From NCBI RefSeq assembly GCF_022458985.1, contig NC_061781.1, positions 19,127,001 to 19,191,000 on the forward strand: a stretch of 64,000 nucleotides of DNA. The letters run 5' to 3'. The stretch comes from Mugil cephalus (Eukaryota; Chordata; Actinopteri; Mugiliformes; Mugilidae). Numbering within the stretch: the stretch's first letter is position 1; each line of letters begins with the position of its first letter. Below, one piece after another: positions 1 to 27,930 of the stretch. Position numbers and translations under genes: made by a program. Under the pieces are notes generated by a model. It searched no databases. It was not told the origin of the DNA and saw only the letters and a program-made list of their open reading frames with translations.

Positions 1-106
1 TGATGTCTTCTTCTACTACGGCCTCAAGAACTTCCACCAGAACCTCCGCAGGTACATGGACTCGAGAGATGATGCACAGATGGTCGGACGGAAGAAAAAC
101 CTTAAG
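1..106 (+). CDS. tmem30c: tmem30c exon (window-edge, incomplete 5')
   Basis: Encodes the conserved YYGLKNFHQN block that follows the first membrane span, ending in KKNLK in phase 0 with donor GTATCC at 107. The first base completes a codon begun outside the window. The following 809-bp intron holds no recognised element. Confidence 0.85.
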
Positions 107-2657
107 GTATCCCCACCTTTTTTAAAATACTTATTCTTAAAATACTACCACTTACAACTGACTAAAATACTACATCGGTCCTCAAGGCTGGTTTAAAAGG
201 AGAATGTTTTCTAATCATTAACATTAGTGAAGGCAGCAATACTTCAATTTAAATATTCTCTCTGAAAAGTACTAGATTGAAAATCTTTAATAACTGGAAA
301 GGAGAATGTAGTTTATTAACTTGGGGGTACGAAGGCTCCTCTAGGGTGACGGTTACCTGTGTTGTTTAGATCTGGTGTTGAGGACAGGGCGCTGTTTGTT
401 GCTTTCCTTCCGTGTTCCTTCCGAGTTGTGATTTGGCGACTTTGAAAGGAAGTTGCACCATGACGTTGTGATGGTGCAAGGACTGGTTAGGTGAGCTGTT
501 GGAAGAGTCTTTCCCAATATTATATTTTCCCTTCACAAGGAAAAAAAAAAGAACATTTGGTCCAGTTACAGGAATTTAATGGCTCATGTTTGCTCGACTA
601 AGAGAAATAACCAGCGTTGCCTAATGTCAATGTCCTTCTTCAACACAATTCTTAGGGCGCGTTTCATTTGATTTGTTTATTTGCGCAGGGGAGATGGAAG
701 CCAAGAAGTAAAGAAAAATGCATTTACAAAAGCAAAATTAACTAACTACAGTGAAGATAGAAAGAAAATATAAAGATGCAAATTTAGACGAAATTCAAAT
801 GAATGGAAGTACATTGTGTGCGAAATCAGGAAGAAAAATAAGCTCCAACGTAACTTCATCTATAGCATAAAACTGAAACAATCTATTACTGACTCAAAGT
901 TGTTTGGTTCCTCAGACCCCCAGCACATACTGTACGCCGTTTATATCTGATTCAGAAAACCGCCCTTTTGCTCCCTGTGGCGCCGTGGCCAACAGCATCT
1001 TCAACGGTAAACACACACACACACACACACACACACCTTCCTTCACCTTACCTCTCACTGGACTCTTGTGTTTTCTCAGACTCCTTCACTCTCAAATATC
1101 AGTCCAATCCTTCTGTTGCGGTTCCTCTGTTGCGTAATGGCATCTCGTGGTACACGGACAAAAACATCAAGTTCCGCAACCCTCAGGTCACCAACGGGAC
1201 TCTGGCCAAGGCGTTTGAAGGTAAAGAGGGGTGTTCCTTTCGTTCGTTCGTGATACATGATGGTCAGTGGTGTGAGGGGCTTGACATTAACACGTTTCAA
1301 CCAGTCAAATGCAGGTCCGCTTTGGTGGGCTTCATTTCACATACATCTTTTTTTATTGTAGTTTTCTCAAAACGGGCGTCTGATATAATAAACGGAATGT
1401 AAAGTGAGACTACGACACTACAACTCCCATGAGCACTGCGTGTGCACACAGTTTGTGACTACGCCACTGTAGTCAGGCGTTCTTGTGACCACGGTTGTGA
1501 AGCGGTCTCGTGATAATGAGGAGGCCGTGGGCATGTTGAAGGTGTCAGAAAACCCAGGGATGGGATGAACAAAAGAAAAGCTGAAAATGGAACGCAAAAA
1601 AAAAGCCGCTGAACGAAACTTAGAACACGGCGCTCTTGAATACTCGATTCTGATTGGCTACTCGCCAGTTTTCAACAGCGATTGCTTCTCGTTGGACCTC
1701 CGCTGCCCCTGGCAACCAGATAGACACTGTTGCCCCTGGCAACCAACAACACCCTAATATGGAGTATTTTCCAAATATAACATTTAATTTATTTGAAGAG
1801 AACAAAACACGAAAGAAAAGAGCACAGAACGGCTGAGAGAGGCGAAAATAACAAGGAATTATTTTTTTTATTATTTTGAGTCACATTATTGAATAATTTA
1901 GTTTTAAGCCACATTCTAAGCAGGCTTTTAATATGTGTATGTACTATAGACTGCATTTTTTTCATATAAATGCTGCTTTAGACCTACACAGAACCTTATC
2001 GGAGCTGAATACTTGATAATGACCTGGAGTGTTGAATCAAACCCACCCCGCAAACAACAAAATTAAAAGTTAATGTCCACCCTGGTGATGTGTCACACCT
2101 TTTAATGCTCCCTCCAAAGGCACAGCACCACCTCCGTTCTGGCAGAAGCCCGTGTATGAGCTTGATCCACAAGAACCAATCAACAACGGCTTCATCAACG
2201 ATGACCTGATCGTATGGATGAGGGAGGCGGCGTTCCCCAACTTCAAGAAGCTCTACGGGATTTTAAATCGAGCCAATCATCCCTTCACCAAGGGGCTTCC
2301 AAAAGGGAATTACACCATCGAGATTTCCTACAGTATCCTTTCATTGCACTATTGTCTTTATCTGAAACACAAACATACGGACGGGTGCTATTTTAAGACC
2401 ACAGGCGGCCTGTTTTTCATTACTTCACCTTGTTTTTTTTATTTTTAGCCTTGACCTCCACCCTTTCAGACTTTCCTGTGCAGCACTTCCAAGGCAGAAA
2501 GTTGGTGGTGCTGACCACGCTGACCTGGTTTGGAGGTCAGAACCATTTCCTGCCCATTGCCTACCTAGTGACCAGCAGCCTGATCCTAGTGCTAGCCATC
2601 ATCCTCACGGTGGTCTGGTGGAAGTTTGGAAAGGACGGGAAGAACATGGAGGAGTGA
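1..2657 (+). CDS. tmem30c: TMEM30/CDC50 family P4-ATPase flippase subunit, 3' part (partial gene)
   Basis: CDC50 proteins are obligate beta subunits of P4-ATPase lipid flippases, needed for their ER exit and for phospholipid transport. Five in-frame exons are visible: 1-106, 916-1006, 1080-1220, 2120-2332 and 2470-2657. They encode the last 245 residues; the N-terminal tail and first membrane span lie upstream of the window. Family landmarks are the opening YYGLKNFHQN block, the cysteines in TYCTPF and APCGAVANS, WYTDKNIKFRNP, NNGFINDDLIVWM, and a C-terminal membrane span LPIAYLVTSSLILVLAIILT followed by a short acidic tail. N-glycosylation sequons occur at NDS (across an exon join), NGT and NYT. 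All junctions are GT-AG with matching phases. The paralogue is assigned from the neighbouring dcbld2 and col8a1, which share human 3q12 with TMEM30C. tmem30a or tmem30b is the alternative. Confidence 0.85.
916..1006 (+). CDS. tmem30c: tmem30c exon with conserved cysteines
   Basis: Acceptor CCTCAG at 910-915. It encodes the segment with TYCTPF and RPFAPCGAVANSIFN, whose cysteines are among those forming the ectodomain disulfides in CDC50 proteins. It ends in phase 1 and the donor GTAAAC runs straight into a CA microsatellite. Confidence 0.85.
1011..1037. repeat. CA microsatellite in tmem30c intron
   Basis: About 13 CA units starting four bases after the donor of the exon ending at 1006, leaving only about 40 bp to the next acceptor. 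The intron is 73 bp. Confidence 0.95.
1080..1220 (+). CDS. tmem30c: tmem30c exon, WYTDKNIKFRNP block
   Basis: Acceptor TTCTCAG ends at 1079 and the donor is GTAAAG at 1221. It encodes the ectodomain strand around WYTDKNIKFRNP, matching the W-W/Y-TDKNVKFRNP motif of CDC50A. The NDS glycosylation sequon is formed across the upstream junction. The 899-bp intron that follows shows no element I recognise. Confidence 0.85.
2120..2332 (+). CDS. tmem30c: tmem30c exon, NNGFINDDLIVWM block
   Basis: Acceptor CCAAAG ends at 2119 and donor GTATCC begins at 2333. It carries FWQKPVYELD and NNGFINDDLIVWMREAAFP, the most conserved ectodomain region of the family, plus an NYT sequon. Phase 2 in and phase 1 out fit both neighbours. 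Confidence 0.88.
2470..2657 (+). CDS. tmem30c: tmem30c terminal coding exon with second membrane span
   Basis: Acceptor CTTTCAG ends at 2469. It encodes FPVQHFQGRK, LTWFGGQNHFLPIAYL and the second transmembrane helix, ending in KDGKNMEE and a TGA stop at 2655-2657. Confidence 0.88.
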
Positions 2658-3353
2658 AGCTGGAAAAAACAAACAAACTCAGAAGCAGATGAAGAGTAAT
2701 TGTGCCGTTTCTTGGTTGTTTTTAAAGCGACGACATATCCCAAATGACGGGAACGCTGGTGCGAGCGAATGAGGGAGAAGGACAATTTGGTACAATTTGA
2801 TAACAGCTTGCGGAGGAAAGAGCCGAGCCGAGTCTGACATCTGGAAAATTACTTTCCCTATCAACTCGATGATCCACACGCGTGATGAGGCTGCTCTGAA
2901 CAGCCGCTCGTGGGAAAGCTGTTCCCGTTAGCACTGGCTACTTATTTACTTGCTGATTTTACTTGATAAACGTGTGTATTTTTCAACACTAGGCATTTTT
3001 TGTACATCATTTAATGTAATATCCTTAGTAATTATTGCATTTTAAAACGACTCCAATACAGCCACAGTGGTGTTGAGGCTGTATTTTCCATAAATGAAGG
3101 GAAAAAATTGAAAGAAGAAAACTGAAAATTTGTTAAGTGATTACAAATGAGCTTCCAAACTGTGCGTTACTGTTGTTAGAGTTGGGTGCAGCACATGTTG
3201 ATTCTGTATCTGTCATAGAAGCTTGTATGATGAGACCAAGACGTAAAGACACGTTAAAGGGATACTCCACTCCTTTTCGAAATTTGTGTCAAATGCCAAT
3301 GCAGTTAACACAATTGGATTGCCTCGGGCAAATATAGACTTGGGACTATAGTC
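2658..3353 (+). other. tmem30c 3' UTR and flank
   Basis: No coding potential. A non-canonical poly(A) hexamer AATACA at 3055-3060 sits in the left arm of a 9-bp hairpin (3055-3063 with 3077-3085) and is followed by GT-rich sequence, so it could mark the end of the transcript. The first AATAAA on this strand is near 3509. From about 3255 the text (TTAAAGGGATACTCCACTCC) resembles the start of a common teleost repeat. Confidence 0.4.
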
Positions 3354-4085
3354 CCTCTATGTTTTGATCATTGAATTTTCTGTTTAGAAAAGGATATTAA
3401 AAAACAAAAAATTAGTGGTTATTTGATTTTCATTTTACAATTCAAAAATTAAAATTTAAGGCATTTTTCTTTAAAACCCCGCTTGCTTTTAATTTTTTTC
3501 TAAAAACAATAAAATCGTTAGAAGACGAAAACAAAAAAAGCGCCATTTGTTCATATTGTGGGACCGGAAGTTGTCGTTTTCAAAGTAAGAGCATTTATAA
3601 GGAAGGCTGTGTAACAAGTTGATGACATGGATCAATACGTTGTTTTTTGAAACAATAAAAGAGCGTGTCTCAGGAAAGACGACATGACTGCAGAAAATCT
3701 AAGCCGCATATTTCAGGTGAAAACTAACAACTACATCTAATCAGGGAATTGTAAGCTAGTAGCTAACATTATAGATTTCTGCAGCCGACGAATCATGTCC
3801 AAAATCAATCACGCAATGCCGTCCTCATACGTGCTCTTACTTTGAAAACAACAACCGGTTGCAAAATATGAAAAAAAAAAACGGTCGCTTTTTTTTTAAT
3901 TTCTGATTTCTAACAATTTTATTTTTTATTTTTAGAAACAGAAAATGAAAATAGTCCGGTTTTTGAAGTTTTGTTTATCCCTTTTCGGCCCTTATAAAAA
4001 AATGTTTTGAATTTCAATTTAAATTTTTTGAATTTTAAAATATCCTTTTCTAAACCGAAAATCAAATGAACAAAACATACGAGGC
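3354..4085. repeat. Fold-back (long inverted repeat) element
   Basis: Two arms of about 280 bp face each other around a loop of about 150 bp. The outer arm AACATAGAGG...CTTTTCTAAACAG (read on the minus strand) matches 4085-4040. The inner block TTTTCAAAGTAAGAGC at 3577-3592 is the reverse complement of GCTCTTACTTTGAAAA at 3833-3848. The arms are diverged and AT-rich. It looks like a non-autonomous fold-back/MITE transposon between the convergent genes tmem30c and dcbld2. No ORF inside looks real. Confidence 0.65.
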
Positions 4086-6260
4086 ACCACGCAGCACCTG
4101 GGATAAAAATGTCAAGGCCGGTTTGTTGATAGAAGTTGACTTTATTTATCACTTTTGCCAATTGGCAGCTCTACATTACAACGGATATGCTAAGCTAAAG
4201 CTAACAGCTGCGTTGCCGGATTAGGACAATAATTGGATCGATTTAAAAACGCCTTTTCTCACTTAAACAAAACGGTGTGTGACTAAATTTCACATCCATT
4301 TAATACCAGGAATCTAGAGACCATTAAATTTGTCTTGTTTGCTGATCTCCGACATGTTGCAATTACATTTTTTTTAACGTACTAGTGTTTACCTCCGTAG
4401 TTTACAAGTCCTACCATTAGCAACATTTGCTAATTAGCGCTTAAAGCTCAGAGGAAGGTGGTGGCAACGTTATTAGCCTGGTGAATTTTTAGTCATTAAA
4501 GGAAACAAATTTTTTACGATGGCACTTTTAACCGGTGATTGCTTAAGGCAGCACTCGTGTTGTTGGAGTTTGCCCTGAGAGGAATGTGATCACAAAGTTT
4601 TATGGTCGTCCGTCCATGTCATTCGTTGATAGCACAGTCCAGATGTTTATCGCTGATTTCTTTCGGCCCATAAAAATCACTTGTAAATATTTATTTTGAT
4701 GTAAGATTTGTAATAAACTGCACTTCCTTTTTAAAAACTCTTTATTTCTCTTTATACAATCAGTGAGAGCCACATCAACGACCCCTCTGTGACCAGGGAA
4801 CAGCTCTGTACCCGGGTCACTGAGGGTAAAACTGAAACATGATGGTGGCACAGCTGTTTTGAAATAAAAAAAAAAAAAAAAAGCACCATGCCTCTGGTGA
4901 GGGTGGTGTCCTGTTTGTCTCCTCCTGCTGCAGACCAAGTGTGTGGCTACCAGCCACGTCATGAACCAGTCCACAAAAAAACAAAACAAAAAACACATTG
5001 AAATATGGAAACAGCTCAACGCACGTACAGACACCGATGCACAAAGATACAAGGAAGGAACACCCTAAATGTATTAGGTCAGATCAAACACCCCTTTTTT
5101 CAGACAAACACCACAATTCACAAAATCAGAAAAGTTCAGGACAAACACTCAAAACTAGTAAAACGATCACAGCTGTAACATATACACTATCGCTCATCTG
5201 TGTACCTTTTAATTTTGCATCATGTAACTCTGAACAGATCCTACGTTAAGACCGCTTTAACGTTTATTTGGCTAAACTTGGCACGATTGTGAAAGTCGTC
5301 GTGAATCAACATTGCATAAACACACACACACACAAAAAAAAGGCAACATTTGGTCTCCGATACTACAAAGAAGAATTTCCTCTTTGGGATATTCACTGGG
5401 TTGACTCTCCTCGATACAATACTCTAAAAGGATGTAACAAAAAAAATGACTTATGGTCAGTCAGGTGTTCACAACAATACGACACCCAGTTCTTTGATCA
5501 CCTATGAATCTGGTTAGCGGTGGGGTATTCATTAATAAGATTCTCTCCCTATCAGCAGGATGTGAAATAAAAATAAATATCAGTAAATCATTTGAGTGTT
5601 AACAGGATTGCAGTAATGGAATTAGTACTATACACAATTTCAAGTCATGCCTTTAAAACAAAGTAAGACAAAAATGTACCGTGGAAGGCAAAGAGTCTCT
5701 CTACAAAAGGAGGAACTCTTTAGCCTCGGGTGTAGGGTACTTTGATGCAACATGCAACTAATTCAGTAAGAAAACCCTTGGATTTGAGTGTAAATCACCG
5801 GGCACATTTCATCTGAACCTGGTTCAGTATGTAACAGGATAACAAAGACAAGAAGTGAAATCACAGCTTTACAGGATGCAGTAACTACTAAGAATCACAG
5901 AACAGGGACAAAAAAAAAGTCTTTATCAAATAGTAGTCAGCGTTTCTCCTCGTCGTCCGACTCGCACGCCTGGCACTAACACATTCATCTTTGTGGTTTC
6001 AGTGATAGGACTGTGATGGCGCTACACAAGCAGTTTGTGGCCATGCAGAAACGTTTTAGGCAATACAGACATCTCCAGATGAATCTAAAGCTAAGGTAGT
6101 GTTCATTCAAGGCTCGAGCCCAGGCTCAAAGGCTGGCAAGGTCACTCCTCCTTTTCCTCCTCCAACAACAATAACCCTCTATCTTTGTCCACTGGGGTTT
6201 TTTTTTTTTTTTTTTTTGGTAGCGGGGGGGGCAGATTAAGGCCACGTTCACCCTGACTCT
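4086..6260 (-). other. dcbld2 3' UTR and convergent intergenic spacer
   Basis: No coding region. On the minus strand AATAAA signals occur at 4746-4741, 4695-4690 and near 5266-5261, so a dcbld2 3' UTR of about 1.0-1.5 kb is expected below the stop at 6263. On the plus strand AATAAA occurs at 4712-4717, which could serve a long tmem30c transcript. Homopolymer runs lie at 4862-4881 (A) and 6199-6219 (T). Open frames here are low-complexity or antisense and are not supported. Confidence 0.5.
4741..4746 (-). terminator. Candidate poly(A) signal of dcbld2
   Basis: AATAAA on the minus strand, about 1.5 kb below the dcbld2 stop codon. The signals at 4695-4690 and 5266-5261 are alternatives; choosing needs 3'-end reads. 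Confidence 0.4.
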
Positions 6261-24130
<17,870 letters not shown>

Positions 24131-24146
<16 letters not shown>

Positions 24147-24169
24147 AGCAGCCTGCAGTCTGAATGCAT
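24131..24169 (-). other. Overlapping upstream ORF in dcbld2 leader
   Basis: ATG at 24169-24167, 12 codons, stop TAA at 24133-24131. It starts 23 nt before the dcbld2 ATG in another frame and ends 11 nt past it. If the transcript starts upstream, this uORF would compete for initiation. Confidence 0.5.
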
Positions 24170-24500
24170 AATGCTCGCTTCGGGACCGACCGGCCGCACC
24201 GCTTCAACCTGGAGCGAGGAAACGGGGAAGAAGCGTCCTTCCAGACCGAGTCGCGCGTCCTACTTCCCTCCCCGAGGATGTCTTCTTTCTTTTTGCGTCT
24301 CCTTTGACGATCCAGTGGTTCGCGACACTCTCACTATGGAGGTAACTGCAGCTCCACACACACACACACACACGCGCACACACACACATACACACACATC
24401 CAATCTGTGGAGCTACTTCCTCCACCGAGGCTCCTCCTCCTCCTCCTCCTCCTACTCCTCCAGATCTGGATCTGGATCTGGGATACCCGAGTCCCCCAAG
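24147..24500 (-). promoter_or_regulatory. Probable dcbld2 5' UTR and promoter region
   Basis: GC- and CpG-richer than the surroundings directly upstream of the dcbld2 start. It contains a CA/CG microsatellite (24356-24399) and a CTC run (24431-24461). No TATA box is evident and the transcription start cannot be fixed from sequence. Confidence 0.45.
24356..24461. repeat. Simple repeats upstream of dcbld2
   Basis: A CA/CG tract at 24356-24399 and a CTC trinucleotide run at 24431-24461, followed by three GATCTG units. Confidence 0.95.
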
Positions 24501-24543
24501 TGGTCTAAATGATCCAGCAGCCAAAGTCACTGCATCTGACGAG

Positions 24544-24600
24544 GGGCGTCCAACTCATTTTAGTTCGGGGGCCCAATTCCAATCAATCAATTAACCAATT

Positions 24601-24631
<31 letters not shown>

Positions 24632-25410
24632 TCAGCCTTTCAAAACAAATCAGTGTCACATATATATATGCATATTAAAAGTGAAACAACAATAAGGGCA
24701 TGCAGACTAATGCACACTCTGTCTATTATAAAGGAAAAGGATCTAGTTAAAATAATTAAACATTCAAGATTCAAGAACTTTATTTGGCATTTTCTGCACG
24801 GACAAGCTGGGTACTAGAAACTTTTGTGCAGTTCTTCAGGAATCAACTAAAAAAAATTAAAAAGTTTAAAAGAAATTATCTAAGGGAGTTAGCGCAGAAA
24901 ACGGAGAGAAATAACAAAAATAAATAAAACAGAGTAACACCGGTAAATAAAACAGTGTGTGTATTTTTTTTAAATATGTATTTAGCTCTCTGTTTACTGA
25001 CATAAACATTAAAAACACTAATGAAATATAATGCTAATAAAGACAGAAACATAGTAAAGTATAAAAACATTAAAAATAGAATGAAATAAAAATAAAGCAA
25101 TAAAATATAGAAACACTCAGAACAAAAATAACAATAAGAGAGATAAAATATATAAAACTCCATGGAGTGCCAGCCAGACCAATAAATAACAGCATAATAA
25201 CTTATAACTCTTGTTCCATTTGTTTTAGTGCACAAAAGGATATTAGTAAAATGATTACATTAAATAAATTACAAGTGCAATTTGGGCTCACTGCTCTCTG
25301 CTGTTTAGTCCTGGGTCTCAGTGTTGTGTTCTGTCCACTTCTTTTCTACAACAGTGGACAAATCAGGGACAGTACATACTTTAATTTTTGGGCTGTATGT
25401 TTGACCCCTG
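24544..25410. mobile_element. hAT-like element, second copy, interrupted
   Basis: Left end GGCGTCCAACTCATTTTAG with TTCGGGGGCCC; right end GGGCTGTATGTTTGACCCCT, forming imperfect terminal inverted repeats. Blocks TTTGTTTTAGTGCA near 25220 and AACAGTGGACAAAT near 25350 match the copy at 10089-10562. About 580 bp of AATC repeat (24581-24630) and other AT-rich repeat material sits between the left end and the shared interior. Confidence 0.55.
24765..24830. repeat. TTCAAGATTCAA-TTTAT repeat family, copy 1
   Basis: ATTCAAGATTCAAGAACTTT followed by ATTTGGCATTTTCTGCACGG. It is related to the longer copy at 30401 and lies nested in the hAT-like element. Confidence 0.4.
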
Positions 25411-27295
25411 TTACCTGGACAGCAGCCAGCAAAACCAGGTCATCGATGTTTTGTCTTCGTCTCATATGTTGGCAGAAAAGCATAGTTATACTGCAGCTGC
25501 TAGGGGGAAATATGACATTTTAAATCACAGTTAAAGTTTCAAAAGTGACGTTTCTGGGGAACAGCTTTTTAATAAATATCAAAATTAAAATAAATCCACC
25601 TTATTCACTATAATAATGTTTATGTTAAAAGAGAAGGAAATTAAACTATAACGTTTATGTCACTAAAATTTAGTTCAGGACTGTTATATTAAAATGCTTT
25701 TGTTTCAACTTGTGTACCTAATAAACTGGCCAGGTAAACAATATAACTTCCTTTGTCCCATGACTCTATTCTAAAAACAGAGTTCCTTTCCCCTGTTGGG
25801 AGTTAATTTTTTTCAATAATCATCAGCTTGCTATGCATTATCTCTTACATATTTACACCACAACTGCAATGTACAGTATGTCCAGCATATGATATTTTTA
25901 TATCCTATATGTGTCAACATTTACAGCAATGAGTCACTCTGTGTATACAGTATCACAAATTTGCCAGTACACTATTGTGTCACCTTCTATTATTAGACCC
26001 TCAGCTTGTAAAAGAAAACATTGTGCAACATAATAAAAAAAAAGAACAGTTTCCACTTTCTCTTCTTCCAGGTTCGACCAATGTTCAGTAGACATCACAT
26101 GGTCACAAAAGACCAAAATAGCTCATTAAACAACCTGTGAAGTCAGAAAGGCATTACATTATATGTTTCTAATTGACTGTTTTCTTGTTTTGCTGTGGAA
26201 TTCTTCACTTCATTACTATTTATTAACAGTATGCAGCCTATACTTCACAATATAAACCTTTTTTTTTTTTGCAGCTTGCTCCGGTTACACAGGTGTCTTG
26301 ACAATATCTGCATTCCACTTGAGGGAGGTCCTGCTTTTTGGAGACGCTTCACTGCCAGGGCCAATTAGATAGAGCTTAGCCACTCAATAGAGCCTAGCCA
26401 TCACTTAATACATGAAAAAAAAGGTTGAGCAATGTAAAACGTGTAAATAACTTATGGTGAGTTTTTCCTTTTCCAGCGATCATCCATATAAGCGTCTCAG
26501 GGTGGAAGCCACCTTTTAACTTTGTTTTAGTACTCCTAGAACTTTCAAATTAAGAAACTCCATCTAAGCCAAGAGTTTGTAATCCTGTGCGTGATCACAA
26601 ATGGCCCAAACCAACTCCAAATGTTGTGTCTTTCTTGGGTGCGTTCACATCTGTACTCAGAGCCGGTCACGTGTGATTGGATCACCCAGGACACATGTTA
26701 ATACCTGTTATGAAATGATCCTAAGAGTCGTGTGAGAGCCAATATCTTACTGTGGAAACAAAACATTCAAAGGAAATCAAGAAATTAGATGACTGCAGAA
26801 AAAGTAAATAAGGATAAGTGAAATAACAAAGTCCTTCAATGCACATTCAGTAAATGCGTATTACTGGTAGCTATGTAGGCCCTGAGTCGCTCTCATTTCT
26901 GGGATTTATTGTGAGGATTCTTGTGTGTTTGTTTTATTTATTACATTATCAATGTGTGGTGTGCACAGCAGAATCTGACAAACACTAACTGGGGAAAGCC
27001 AGCTATTAAAGTGAGACTGAGCAGAAAGATATTTCATTGCAGCTGATTCACGACAGGACGGCATGCATCATAAATCCAGCTTTTGGCTGGTTGTTTTTGG
27101 AATATCTGAGGAGAGACGCGAGTGTTATCCACTTATTGTTGTTCTACAATACACTCCGACTTGGCGACGAGGTTGAATGTGATGCAACTGACTGAGTTAC
27201 CAATGGTAACATGTAGCAACAAACACTGTTTCTGCCTGTAGCCTGTGAGTAATATGCTGGATGATTCAGAGGTTTTCTTGTGCTGTGGATGGATA

Positions 27296-27309
27296 GTGTG
27301 TGTGTGTGT

Positions 27310-27340
<31 letters not shown>

Positions 27341-27341
27341 C
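27296..27341. repeat. TG dinucleotide microsatellite
   Basis: About 46 bp of TG interrupted once by C. The longest dinucleotide tract in the window together with that at 24356-24399. Confidence 0.95.
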
Positions 27342-27709
27342 AGACTGTAGGCAGATGTCAGTGACAGTGTGATTAAGTATAAACAACCAGATAGTCACTA
27401 ATACTTACATTGTCCACTTCTACATTCCCTCCCACTCACACCTCTTGTCTTGGTTCTCTCTTTTATAGTCCCTATTTGTGTTACTATGAGACGTGGAGAC
27501 GGGGGGAATTCCAACACATTCACAGTGGCAGACTTGTCAGGATGCCGCTTGGAGGGACATTCTTACAAATTCCCCTAGAAGACCAATATAGAAAACATAC
27601 TATGTGAAGAATTGGGGGAAATAATGATATAATATTGTGGAATATCCCTGCACCAAACAGCAAATTTGCCTCCGGTTATCCATTCCTGATTAAATGATAA
27701 GCACTAAAT

Positions 27710-27930
27710 CAGGGGTCCTCAATGTTTTTTAGGCCAAGGACCCCCAAAACTGCTGGGGAGATGAAGTAGGGACCCCCTACTTACTGTTCTATATTAAACT
27801 CGGCACTAGTGCTATTTATAAAAATACATTATTAACATCTTGCATTAAATATTTAAGCTGTAAAAACAACACACAGGTTCAAATATTCATTTATTTTTTA
27901 TTAGTTCAAACATGTGCAACATTAGGGTGC
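27710..27930. repeat. hAT-type repeat fragment
   Basis: Begins CAGGGGTCCTCAATGTTTTT then GGCCAAGGACCCCC and GGGACCCCCTAC, the left-end text of a common fish hAT-like repeat. No right terminus was found, so it is probably truncated. Confidence 0.45.

Noticed and set aside
4600..5052. 150-codon minus-strand open frame
   Set aside because: Contains a polyphenylalanine stretch from a homopolymer, lies in the expected dcbld2 3' UTR, and has no recognisable domain.
24204..24530. 108-codon minus-strand frame with a glycine run upstream of dcbld2
   Set aside because: The run is a translated CTC microsatellite and the frame does not join exon 1. It is more likely 5' UTR or promoter.
26065..26090. 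B-box-like GGTTCGACC suggestive of a tRNA
   Set aside because: No A-box at the right distance and no cloverleaf pairing in the flanks.
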